Shown in pieces: positions 1 to 9,839 of a DNA stretch of 64,000 nt. Numbering within the stretch: position 1 is the stretch's first letter; every line of letters starts with the position of its first letter. The notes beneath the pieces are model-generated. The model made no database searches and was not told the origin of the DNA. It saw only the letters and a program-made list of their open reading frames with translations. The stretch is taken from the NCBI GenBank assembly GCA_009733575.1, contig ML769388.1, positions 746,646 to 810,645 on the forward strand, given 5' to 3'. The position numbers and the translations under genes are program-made. The DNA comes from Gymnopus androsaceus JB14. Taxonomy: Eukaryota > Basidiomycota > Agaricomycetes > Agaricales > Omphalotaceae.

Positions 1-160
1 CTCCTCGTAGCCTGTTCTCCACTATTCGGGCATGTACGCCCAATCTTCTCTTTCACCATGAATCTCCTGGTGATGTACCCCGAGCTCTACATCACCTATG
101 TCACCACTGGAACAAGCTCACCATCTTTTTCTCCTTCCTCAATTGAGCGCGAAACAATGC
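1..160 (+). pseudogene. Glycosyltransferase N-terminal fragment (+ strand), cut off by an inverted copy
   Basis: Frame 1 of the + strand encodes LLVACSPLFGHVRPIFSF and continues to SPSSIERET, closely matching residues 6-56 or so of the intact gene at 1612-3617. The family's GHV motif near the N-terminus is present. After about base 160 the reading frame enters the inverted copy and stops soon after (tga near 195), so no full protein can be made in this direction. The start codon would lie left of the window. I read it as a broken gene copy produced by the rearrangement that made the hairpin; whether a longer gene exists to the left cannot be seen. Confidence 0.75.
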
Positions 161-249
161 TTAGAGCTCGGGGTACATCACCAGGAGATTCATGGTGAAA
201 GAGAAGATTGGGCGTACATGCCCGAATAGTGGAGAACAGGCTACGAGGA
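2..249. repeat. 88-bp perfect inverted repeat made of glycosyltransferase 5' coding sequence
   Basis: Bases 2-89 are the exact reverse complement of bases 162-249, with a 72-nt spacer at 90-161. Both arms carry the first codons of the glycosyltransferase gene at 1612-3617. The left arm reads on the + strand and continues in frame through the spacer, so the + strand sequence corresponds to the gene's coding region up to the SIERET residues. The right arm is a second N-terminus in the opposite direction. A transcript across it would fold into a long stem-loop. The left end may continue outside the window. Confidence 0.93.
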
Positions 250-265
250 AGTGAGTAGGAGACAT
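161..265 (-). pseudogene. Truncated 34-codon glycosyltransferase start on the minus strand
   Basis: Reading leftward from the ATG at 265, the frame gives MSPTHFLVACSPLFGHVRPI and ends in TAA at 161-163, exactly where similarity to the intact gene stops. Its start codon and upstream DNA are the left copy of the duplicated promoter (see repeats at 162-985 and 3514-4265). It therefore has a full promoter but only 34 codons. It is a gene relic, or possibly a source of a short antisense or hairpin transcript; the second idea is inference. Confidence 0.75.
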
Positions 266-985
266 TGTGGTGTTTTGAGTCTGTAGCCGTCCCCAGACTT
301 AAATACTCTAACGTGGGCCGTAAAGAGCTATTGAGACTAATGGAGGACTGAACGTCAATCACGTACTGTCTGTATTGACCATGGCCATGAGGAGGACCCT
401 GAAAATACTGTATACATGGGCGGGGTTTCCTAATTCCATACAACTAGAATGGCTCCTAGAACATTTCTGGTATGTTTTAGATGTAGAACACCAAATCCTA
501 CCGATGTAGAGTAATCAGCGCATTTACACTAGCCTGAATTGACCTGGAGAATGCCTCAGAATATAAAGATTAACTGTTTTTTGTCCGAAGTTCGAACATC
601 CCTCCAGGTTCCGAGTCATTTTAGCATGCGAGTCCGAACTTTCCGTATGGGGTCCTATTATAGCGGAGATCAGTGAGAGAAGTGAAGGACACGCTTCTCC
701 TAGAAACTCTGCACGGCAATAATGCATGCGCACTCAGACTGCACTTCAGTAGCCAGAACGTCTGACAGACGGAGATTGGAATCTGTAACTCACTTCTTTT
801 GGACCACTCTGAATTGGTAAGTCCAGGTAAGTCCGAACTAGCTGAGTAACCGTGGCATTCCTCAGTAGTACAAATTGAGTACCAAAACAAAGGCTTTGTG
901 ATGGGTAATGAGAGACAGTGATCAGGCCGCGGCCGCACGGCCACCTCAGTTACTTGACGCAAACGAAAAAAGTCAGTACAATACC
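162..985 (-). repeat. Left copy of a ~0.8-kb direct duplication carrying glycosyltransferase promoter and start
   Basis: This stretch aligns with 3514-4265 in the same orientation, with small insertions and substitutions. Shared landmarks include the ATG and first codons, a segment around 360-420 (cgtactgtctgtattga), a CTATTATAGCGGAGATCAG block near 655, and an AAAAAAGTCAGTACAATA block near 966. The two copies sit about 3.35 kb apart and bracket the intact gene at 1612-3617. This copy drives only the 34-codon relic. Confidence 0.85.
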
Positions 986-1611
986 AGTAGATAGATACTA
1001 CGTTGCTACCTGCATTGCCTTCCGCTTCCGCGCGGAAGGTAACAGATTTACTAAATTTTTCCCTTCAATAGAGCGTATTAGCACACGTCGTAAACTTTTC
1101 GATTAGATTTTTGTATTGTTGGAGCATTTTCCAGCCAATCAGGTTCTAGTATCAACTGGTAATACGCTCTAATCTATAGCTTTTCACTGGAGATCTGTCT
1201 TCCACGTCGCTGACTCTATGCTAAGGCGCTTCCAGATAGTGGATTATGCATAATTCATCCAAGATGCTTATCAGCAGCTCTTCGAAGATACTCACCAAAA
1301 CCAGTAATTTTACCTAGTTGTGCTGCATTGACTCGACTTATGTTGTCAACTCAGGCCAGGCGGCCAGCGAATGGTCCGTCGCCGCTCGAGTCGCTGACGT
1401 TAATGAACTGTCCTTGAAAGCACCTTCGCTGGTATTCAGCCTCTTACGATCCATCCTAGCCCATGGGAGGTTACTCCAAACGGTCTAGATGTAGAAGCAG
1501 GGAAATCTCATAGATCAATATTAATACCTCCAGACATTACGCGAAAAGGTGAGCAATGGTGAAAGTAAAGAGTAAATCTAATAATTTGATACACTACCTA
1601 TTATATGCGCT
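986..1611. other. Intergenic region left of the glycosyltransferase 3' end
   Basis: No gene recognised. It holds AT-rich sequence after the promoter duplicate and the 3' flank of the glycosyltransferase gene. No clear repeat, RNA gene or conserved ORF was seen. Confidence 0.4.
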
Positions 1612-3617
1612 CTACTTCGTCATAAAGTCTGAGAACTTTTCCATCGCCTTTCGCGAAATGCCATTGCGATGATCTTCTTTCATGGCCTTACTGAATGCGA
1701 TAACCCTTTGTCGTATCTGCGCTCCATCCTCTCCTCGCATTAGTTTCCATACATCACTCATCTCCTTCTCTACAGCTTCCCGTGTTCCTTGAACCACAGG
1801 ACCACGATATGTGGCTCGTCCAATGCTTTCGCCATTTCGAACCTGGATAAGTTCATATGCGAGCCCGAGTCCGACTGAAAGTTGGTTCCTAGAAAACAAC
1901 AGTGAGAAAGATTACCTCCTCTAATACTTATGAGAGACTTTACTTACGCGATGAGGGGTTGGTCAATTGAATAGGGCCACAAAACCATAGGAACTTCGTT
2001 CAAAAAGGCCTCAGAGATCGAATTGGAGCCAGCATGACACTGCATACCAATAGTTAGTCGCTAGAAATTACATTGAATAGCTCACTGACCAGATACCATC
2101 CAATGGCTTCATGTTTTAGCACTGCTTGTTGGGGGACAAATCCAGCGAGCAATGCACGTCCAGATTTTTTGATTTCCTCGCGATGTTCCGCTGTCAGTAG
2201 CTTATTAGTAGTCCCACCAGCAAATAGGAATGGTAGGGGTGGGTCAGCAGCCAGGATCGTCTTGACTAACGCGTCAAAGAGATGCGGGGTATTGAAAGGC
2301 AGAAATGTGGTTCCGAAACTGATATAGAGGACACTGTTTGGCCCGTAACGCTTGTGCATTTCATTAAGGAAAGACATGACTTGCTTGTCCTCGGTGGAGA
2401 GAGCTTGAATTTGAGGGGGAATTCCGCCGTTCCACCAAGTCTCGGGATATTGAGGGCTGGGTCAAAATTATTGAGGGAGAGTAGGTGAGTAGCAGACAAA
2501 AAATACATACCCGACGGGATAAAAAAGATGTTTTGGTGATATTCGCTTCATTTCTTCCACTTCTCCGGGCTCCATTATAGGACTGGTATGGATAATGAGA
2601 CCATCAAGCCGAGACATACGATCCGTGAGTTGAATGCACAACTGAGCTTGAGCTACCGCTACCGAGTTTTCGCCAGTGTCGAGTGAGTCCGTTTGCGGGT
2701 CTATGAGAGAGTGGTGAACAGAAATTTGGCATCATTTTCCAGTGCACTTACTCAATTCATCTAGGAAAAAAAAGAGCTTTAGTATCAGCTTGTGTCACTT
2801 ATACTCTCATTGAGAGACTTACGATGATACATCGGAGGGAGGGAAGTTGTTCGAGCAACCACATCGGAAGCTTTGCACCAGATCTGGTCTCAAATCATGA
2901 AACCGGACCCAATTGGAGAAATTATCAAACATACCTTGTATGCGTAATAATCTATAGAATGAACTCCATTGGCGGCTTGTTTCTCTGCTTCACGGTAGAC
3001 AGGTCCCCAATACGTTTCGGGATATTCGTCTTTGCGCACCCAATACCTGATAAATGGATAGATAACGCATATGTAGGTACTTTGAAACTCAGTCTTACAG
3101 ATTCACGAGGGCAGCATTCGTCGGAATGTAGGCCAAGGCTGGTATCTTATGTGGTATGATGGCGTCCAACATGTCTATCGCGGAAAAAAGCAAAACCTAG
3201 AGCCATGGATGTATAAACGATCGACAAAATTTGAGCAGGAGGCTTGGAACGCACGTCTAGAACCGCTAACGCGGGCATAAGTTTGAAAGGTGAAGGTTGA
3301 ACTGCGGGCTTTAGGAGGTCCTCAAGGAAGGAAGGGAACGAGGTCATTAGAGACCCCATCTGCTCCAATAAAGAGTTCAAGTTTCCCTCTCCCAGAAGCT
3401 TCACATTGAGACGCGAACGAGGCTCATCCGCAAGACCATAAAGTATCGTTTCGCGCTCAATTGATGGAGGAGAAAAAGATGGTGAGCTTGTTCCAGTGGT
3501 GACATAGGTGATGTAGAGCTCGGGGTACATCACCAGGAGATTCATGGTGAAAGAGAAGATTGGGCGTACATGCCCGAATAGTGGGGTACATACTACGAGG
3601 AAGTGGGTAGGAGACAT
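1612..3617 (-). CDS. UDP-glycosyltransferase (GT1-like), intron-split
   Basis: A family-1 type glycosyltransferase, expected to transfer a sugar from a UDP-sugar to a small lipophilic acceptor. The first exon starts at the ATG at 3617 and encodes MSPTHFLVVCTPLFGHVRPI, with the GHV motif typical of the acceptor-side catalytic His region. The sugar-donor half is also visible: a VLYISFGT strand and AGFVPQQAVLKHEAIGW (2054-2377), then, after a short intron, CHAGSNSISEAF, VPMVLWP and DQPLIA (about 1950-2035). Together these form the signature H-x-G-x-NS...E...P...DQ of the family. The last exon (1612-1899) is a helical C-terminus. At least six exons can be followed, but I did not fix every splice site. 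The promoter and start are duplicated at 162-985. The acceptor substrate is unknown. Confidence 0.85.
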
Positions 3618-4265
3618 TGTGGTGTTTTGAGTCTGTAGTCGTCCCCAGATTTAAATACTCTAACGTGGGCCGTAAAGAGCTATTGAGACTAATGGAGGAC
3701 TGGACGTCAATCACGTACTGTCTGTATTGAAAGTGGAGGAGGACCCTGAAAATACTGTATACATGGGGCGGGGTTTCCAAATTCCATACAACTAGATGGT
3801 ATGTTTTAGGTGTAGAACACCAAATCCTACCGATATAGAGTAATCAGCGCATTTAGTACGCAAGCTTGAACTGACCTGGAGAATATCAAGATTAACTGTT
3901 TTTCCCTCCAGATTCCGAGTCGCTTTAGCAGGCTTTCGTATGGGGGTATATAATTTATAATCCGGGGTCCTATTATAGCGGAGATCAGTGAGAGAAATGA
4001 GGGACACGACCCTCCCAGAAACCCTGAACGGCAATAATGCACGCGCACTCAGACTGCACTTCACAGTAACCAGAACGTCTGACATCAGACGGAGATTAGA
4101 ATCTTCCTTTGACCACTCTGAAGTGGTAAGTCCGTAATTGTGTCATCCCTCAGGCTTAGTACAAATTGATAAACATTTGTGATAGGTAATGAGAAACAGC
4201 GATCAGGCCAGGCCGTACGGCCACCTCAGCTACATGACGCGAACGAAAAAAGTCAGTACAATACA
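3514..4265 (-). repeat. Right copy of the glycosyltransferase promoter/start duplication
   Basis: This copy contains the start codon at 3615-3617 and the promoter of the intact glycosyltransferase. It matches 162-985 with scattered substitutions and short indels. Divergence is greater in the promoter than in the coding start. Confidence 0.85.
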
Positions 4266-4605
4266 AAGATAGAATCTTTGTATTAGTTGCTACCGGAAGG
4301 TTGGAAGTTGTTGGTAATTTTTCCGCCCTCAAATAATGTATGACATAACGCTTATATCCTTATCATGTACTTATATTCACGTCCGGTAAGTATGTGTATC
4401 AATTCAGTACTTACTTACTCAACCTCGAGTCGGAAACGTTTGGGAATTAGAAGTGTTTCCCTTCTCCCTTAATTAATCGCACTCCAGAATATAGGAAATT
4501 CTTACATTATACGTAGATTATTCAGTTTACTCGGTGTAGGAATTATTTGAATCTTCTAAACTTGCGTGCATTATGTGCAAACTAGACGCAGCTATACGAT
4601 ACAAT
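4266..4605. other. Intergenic, nothing recognised
   Basis: AT-rich spacer between the glycosyltransferase promoter and the COG8 3' end. No feature seen. Confidence 0.4.
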
Positions 4606-6504
4606 TTACACGGCAAATGGTGTTTGCGGGAACGGTGATACAACATCCTTGGTCGAGTTTTCAACCCATCCTTGCCAATCTGCCAGCAGTTGACCAAGCT
4701 TTGAGCCAGGTTCCTCCATCTCAATCGTCAGACTCTTCTGCGACGCGGTATCCGCCAACCCAAATATACCATTCTTAATCGCTTTCATCGCCCACGGAAC
4801 CCACGTCTCGAAGAAAGCGCTTGCAAAGGCTATAGCAATGGCATACTCGCGTGAAGGCTCCATCGACACACGCGAACTAGAATCTCCGACCAAAGATTCT
4901 TCCAATTCAAGGACGGCTATAACATAGTCGAATATCACCCGTCCTTCTCTCACTAGCAAGTGTTCGAAGATTTCGAGGATACCCAGACCATCGGTCGGAG
5001 ATATTAGATTCTGATCCTGGAGTTCCTCATGACCTATACCTCCATTGCCTATATTGCCTTTTCCGTCAGCAGAGCAATCGCTGAAGCACTGATATCCTCT
5101 GGCAGCACTGATAGGCGCACAAGCACGAAGAGCATTAAATACCTCGATAATTTCGTTGGCGTGTGTGGCAAGAGGAGGATAGGAAGTCAAAAGTGATGGC
5201 GGAGCATGGGATGTGGTGGTAGGATTCGGAGGTACTGATTTAGGAAGCTGGTTAGATTCCAATGCTTCCGCAGAGAGGAGCCAGGTCGAGGGAGATCGAA
5301 GATTGACTTTTCGCTCCGAGCTCTTTTTGCTTTGCACGCTTCGCTCGAATTGAGAGAGGAAACGTTTTTCAACTAGTGAGATATCGCTGATGAAGATACA
5401 AGTCACAGCGTCGCTCATGCTGCGCGCTACGGTTGGTCGGAACTCTGCGCCAACACGAGCGAGAGCGGCAGCACAGTAGGTGAGTTGAGTAACGAGTGGC
5501 GGAAGGGAGGACATCGACAGAGAGGCTATCGGAGGTTTACTGGATTGGGAAGAGGTAAGAAGGGGTATCAAATGCGTTCTGAACGCATGCGATACGTATG
5601 TCGTTAATAGAGCGTGTAACTTCATGGAGGAAGTGCTGTCTTCCAGGGTAGTTGTCAGGAAAATAGACTCGTATTGTGTAATCAAGTCATATACCCCCTC
5701 CCTCCACAAGCCAACGTACTTTGCTAGATATTTCGCTAGATCCTCCTTGTCCCTGGCTAAAGGTTCTCCGTCTGCGGCGATGATCCGGAATATATCTCTT
5801 CTAAGACTCTCTAGAGAGCCTTTGAGACACAGTTCCCTCCCACTCAGAAATGCGAGTGCAATTTCCTCTTCTCCTCCAAATGCACCTTCCATCTTGCGCA
5901 AAAAGTTGACCGCTTTCCATAGCGCTGGAAGCTTTCTGTTGGGCTCGTGGAGTGTTGTGAGAAGGGAGACGAGCATATGGTTTATGGCGACATCTACTTC
6001 GGCCAGAACAGATGTGAGGATGAGTGGAGGGGTCGGATAGACTGCAATCAGTCCGCGAGCATGGGATGCGAGCGACAGGGCCTCGGAAAAGTAGGAATTC
6101 CGAACGCAAGTATTAATGAGAAGCGGAATATCAAGCAAATCTCGTAATTTGTCGTGCGATTCAAGAACGGTGAGCGTTTTACGCCTTGTAGCCAATACTG
6201 AGGCAGTCTCGGTGCTCCAATTGGACACTGAGGATTCCAAGGCAGGCAGGGAGTCTGTAAGAAGGCCATTTAGAGAAGAGGAAAGTTCTGAGAGAGAGGA
6301 AGTAAGCCCGGAGGTACTGGAATAGAGGGAAACAAAAGTTGGGTAGGATGTGTGGGTTAATGAAGTTAGGCTGGAAGTCAGGTGATGCGATTGTGTCTGC
6401 AGAACGCTTGGTTCAGAAAGTAGCGTATCAAGGTCGAGCGACGTCAAATGCTCCAAATAACTCGTATTCGAAACGTTCAAAAGCTCGTTCAACGTTTCTG
6501 ACAT
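4606..6504 (-). CDS. COG8: Conserved oligomeric Golgi complex subunit 8 (COG8/Dor1)
   Basis: A single-exon gene of about 632 codons. COG8 is one of eight subunits of the COG tether, which retains and recycles Golgi enzymes by retrograde vesicle transport. The N-terminal region carries the Dor1-like pattern: SYLEHLTSLDLDTLLSEPS, followed by a Ser/Leu-rich helix with SLTSLTHTSYPTF. A helical bundle follows (HDKLRDLLDIPLL, NSYFSEALSLASHA), as usual for these rod-like tethers. The C-terminal half contains an Asn/Gly-rich insertion before the final helices. The start is taken as the ATG at 6504; an in-frame TTG five codons upstream is not needed. It diverges from the PARP gene over about 270 bp. 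I recognise the family from the N-terminus with good confidence. Confidence 0.85.
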   Translation of the reverse strand: MSETLNELLNVSNTSYLEHLTSLDLDTLLSEPSVLQTQSHHLTSSLTSLTHTSYPTFVSLYSSTSGLTSSLSELSSSLNGLLTDSLPALESSVSNWSTETASVLATRRKTLTVLESHDKLRDLLDIPLLINTCVRNSYFSEALSLASHARGLIAVYPTPPLILTSVLAEVDVAINHMLVSLLTTLHEPNRKLPALWKAVNFLRKMEGAFGGEEEIALAFLSGRELCLKGSLESLRRDIFRIIAADGEPLARDKEDLAKYLAKYVGLWREGVYDLITQYESIFLTTTLEDSTSSMKLHALLTTYVSHAFRTHLIPLLTSSQSSKPPIASLSMSSLPPLVTQLTYCAAALARVGAEFRPTVARSMSDAVTCIFISDISLVEKRFLSQFERSVQSKKSSERKVNLRSPSTWLLSAEALESNQLPKSVPPNPTTTSHAPPSLLTSYPPLATHANEIIEVFNALRACAPISAARGYQCFSDCSADGKGNIGNGGIGHEELQDQNLISPTDGLGILEIFEHLLVREGRVIFDYVIAVLELEESLVGDSSSRVSMEPSREYAIAIAFASAFFETWVPWAMKAIKNGIFGLADTASQKSLTIEMEEPGSKLGQLLADWQGWVENSTKDVVSPFPQTPFAV

Positions 6505-6773
6505 TGTGGTAAGGCCCAAGTTTTAAGCGCTGGGCGTGCGATAACGTGGCAATCTAACGCCGCTCAGCGTCTTTTCTTAGAGTGTGCTCTGTCGCGTCGT
6601 GCATACTTGATACTGGAAAGAAAGAGTAATTTCCGCGCCCGACAAACACGGTCCCGACTCCCGACTCGTCGGGAGCGCTGCGCGTCAGTGACTCACTAGT
6701 TGGAGCACGTGAGGTTTAAAAGACGCCAGCTCAAAAACGCCCTGAAAACGCCCCTTTCTTTCATCTTACCATC
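6505..6773. promoter_or_regulatory. Shared divergent promoter of COG8 and PARP
   Basis: The 269 bp between the two start codons must hold both promoters. It is GC-rich around 6640-6690. CGACTCCCGACTCGTCGGGAG at about 6654-6674 is a partly self-complementary element. No TATA box was seen. Confidence 0.5.
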
Positions 6774-9586
6774 ATGCCTCCTCGTAAGAAAGCTGCTAAC
6801 GCTGACGGTTCCGCACCTGCCCCTACTCGCTCCAGTAGTAGAACCAAGGCTGCTGCTGCTGCTGCTCCAGCTGCTCCAGCGCCCGCTGCAAAACCGAAAT
6901 CTAAAGGCAAGCGCGCTCGCGCTACTTCTGACGATGAGGAAGATTCTCCTGCACCTGCAAAAAAACCTGCCAGCAAAAAAGCAAAGAAATCCAAGGCCGT
7001 TGTCGACGAAGATGCTGAAGAGGAAGAAGAAGAAGAGGCTCCTAAGCCTGCCAAGATGAAACAGGTTTGTCTTCGTGGTTCCCGGCGATTCTACCTTTCA
7101 TATTTATTATAGGTGATCAAACGAGGAGCTGCGCCTGTAGACGATATGTCTGGAAAGGTTTGTAAGTACTATCATATTCTTACGGTTTATGATCCTGTAA
7201 CTCAAACCGCCACAAAGCCACCCATTTGGTCTATGTTAATGAAGAATGTGTTTGGGACGCCATGCTCAATCAGACTAATATTAAAGAGAACAACAACAAG
7301 TAAGCAGAGGTCATTTGTCCGTTGAATAACTCTTAACCTCTCTGTTAGGTACTATGTTCTCCAACTCCTTCACCCTATCGGTAGCCCCGAAAGTTGCATA
7401 CTTTATACGCGTTGGGGTAGGGTGGGTGAAAACGGTAAAACACAAATGAAGGTAGCTTGAATTCGATTCATTGCCTATCATGAATGTTCATGATGACTTG
7501 CAGGGTCCTTTTTCTACAAGCGAAGCCATTACAAACTTCAAAAAGCAATTCAGATCCAAGACAGGTGTCGATTGGAAAGATCGTCTAGGCATGGAACCAA
7601 AGGCAGAAAAGTATTTCTTCATAGGTATGTGTCATTCAGTATACACAATTCAATTCGCGACGATGTTTACGAGTTGGGACAGAGCGGGACTATGGTGACG
7701 AAGACGACGCGGGCGAGGACAAGGCAGGACCAAGCGAGCAAAAACCCATTCCCGAGTCTGCTTTACAGACCGAGGTTCAGGTATGCTTCTTCTTTCAGCT
7801 GACTTGAGAAATGTTCACATTCGCTGTAGGAATTCTGTCGGCTCATTTTCAATACATCTATCATTCAAGAGACTTTGTCTTCCATGAACTACGATGCCAA
7901 CAAGCTTCCTCTGGGTGAGGTCTGACCGTACAGTTTCGACCTACCACTGATGTATAGCACAGGAAAACTTTCCAAGACGACCATTCTCAAGGGTTTCGCT
8001 GCGTTGAAGGTCTGCTTTATCCCTTAGGCATAGATAGGCCACCACTAACGTCCTTGTAGGCACTCGCCGAAGTTATCGATAATCCCAATAGCGAAGAAGC
8101 CAAGAGATGGGGAGGGCAGCAAGCTGGTTGCGAAGAGCTAACTAACCGATATTACTCGTGGGCCCTGCCTTATTCTCCTGCCTCGGAAAACTGATGCATT
8201 GCCTCAACTAGAATTATTCCGCATGAGTTCGGAAGGAGCAGACCTCCTGCAATCAAAACCCAAGCAGCCTTGAAAAAGGTATCTTAGCATTTCTTTCCGT
8301 GCATTCTAGCTAACATTTTGTTAGGAACTCGAGCTCGTCGATGCGCTCGGTGACATGGTATGAACTTTTTCTGTTCTCTACTTTGGGTTGTACAAACTGG
8401 ACTTCTTTTTATAGGAAATCGCCACGGAACTTATTCAAGCTAGTAGTGCCTTGGACAAGGATGGCAATCCTGTTAATCCTCTCGACGCCCAGTTCAACTC
8501 GTTAGCCCTGAACAAGATGGATCCTGTCGACCGCAGCAGCCAAGAGTTCAAGGTTCTCGAAGAGTACGTAAAGAACACCCATGGGCACACGCATTCGCAC
8601 ATCAAAACCAAGGTCAAGAATGTCTATCGCGTCGAACGGTATGTCAAGTTAAGCTTGAGAGCCCATGAAGTTTTAATGATCATTGCATCCAGGGGTGTTG
8701 AAACGGAGGCTTGGAAGAAGGCAGGATACGATAACATGGAGGACGGTGAACGAATGCTACTTTGGCATGGCTCGAGAACGACCAACTTTGCTGGTATTTT
8801 GTCGCAAGGTTTGAGGATCGCTCCCCCAGAGGCTCCCGTGAACGGTTACATGTTTGGGAAAGGTGTATACTTTGCCGACGTAAGTTCTTTTCCTTGTTGG
8901 ACTTGATGGAGTGCTGAATAACGTTGCAGATGATGTCCAAGGTCAGCAGTAATGCATTTTCATTTGCTCCCTCCTTCACCGATGATCTTTTCTTCTAGTC
9001 GGCGGGTTACTGTTACCCCCAGTAAGTCTATGTTTCTTCATGAATAGTTCTACTAAACAAACCCTTGTGGCTAGCTTGAGTGGAAATACTGGTGTTCTTT
9101 TGCTTTGCGAAGTTGCTGCTAAGCCCTTCTATGAACTATACAATGCCGTATGTTTTTTTTTCTACCTGTAATCACTATCAAGTCTCATCCCCTCTTTCAG
9201 GAATCCACTGCCGCCCAGTCCTGTAAAAGCAAGGGCATGAGGTTTGTTGAATCCTTTCGTTCACCGTTGGCTTTGTTGAATTAAATTTTCACTTCTAGGG
9301 CCACGAAAGGTATTGGTAGGACTCAACCCACGAACTGGAAGGACGCGGGCAAAGCTCTCGGTAACGATGAACTTGTTGGTTGTGTCATGCCTGATGGCGC
9401 TTGCGGTGATGCCGACGTCAAGGGCCTCCCTTCCAATACCTATCTTAGTCTGCAGTATAATGAAGTGAGTGAAAACATTTTGTTTTATGGTTGGCAGATC
9501 CTGACCATTTCTTCCCCGTGCAGTACATTGTCTACGATGTATCTCAGATTCGGGTCAGGTACTTGTTTATGGTTGATATGAAGTAG
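6774..9586 (+). CDS. Poly(ADP-ribose) polymerase with WGR, regulatory and catalytic domains
   Basis: This nuclear enzyme adds ADP-ribose chains from NAD+ to proteins at DNA breaks. The first ~95 residues are a basic and acidic low-complexity tail with KKAKKSKAVVDEDAEEEEEE, probably for nuclear targeting and DNA contact. A WGR domain follows (YVNEECVWDAMLNQTNI, then LYTRWGRVGENG). Next comes the helical regulatory domain (MNYDANKLPLGKLSK, EVIDNPN). The catalytic domain carries the H-Y-E triad: LLWHGSRTTNFAGIL, GKGVYFADMMSKSAGYC and LQYNEYIVYD. It has about 600-640 residues and lacks zinc fingers and a BRCT domain, so it resembles PARP2/3 or the fungal PARP type. There are about 18 exons, including exons of 12 nt (8931-8942) and 23 nt (9000-9022). 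The domain assignment is firm; the closest paralog class is inference. Confidence 0.93.
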
Positions 9587-9839
9587 GATATCGATGTCCC
9601 TCGTTTCCGGTTTTTTTGTCGAGTCTTCGAGTCCAAATGTTGCCTAGAATGTCGTTTTTCATCTTTTCCTTTCGGAGATACGTCTTGCACTGAAACCCGC
9701 GTGGAATCCTGAAATTCTGAGGACATACATGGTGTCATTATAAAACAGGATATAGACGATGAGTGGTATATTATGCCTTGGCAAAAGCAAGACTATGCGA
9801 TTGTATTGAGAAGTGGGCGTAGGCAAAAAACAAAAAGAA

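Noticed and set aside
162..4265. The two direct copies could be LTRs of a retrotransposon
   Set aside because: The interval holds a glycosyltransferase gene rather than gag or pol, the copies contain that gene's start codon, and I saw no TG...CA ends, primer-binding site or target duplication.
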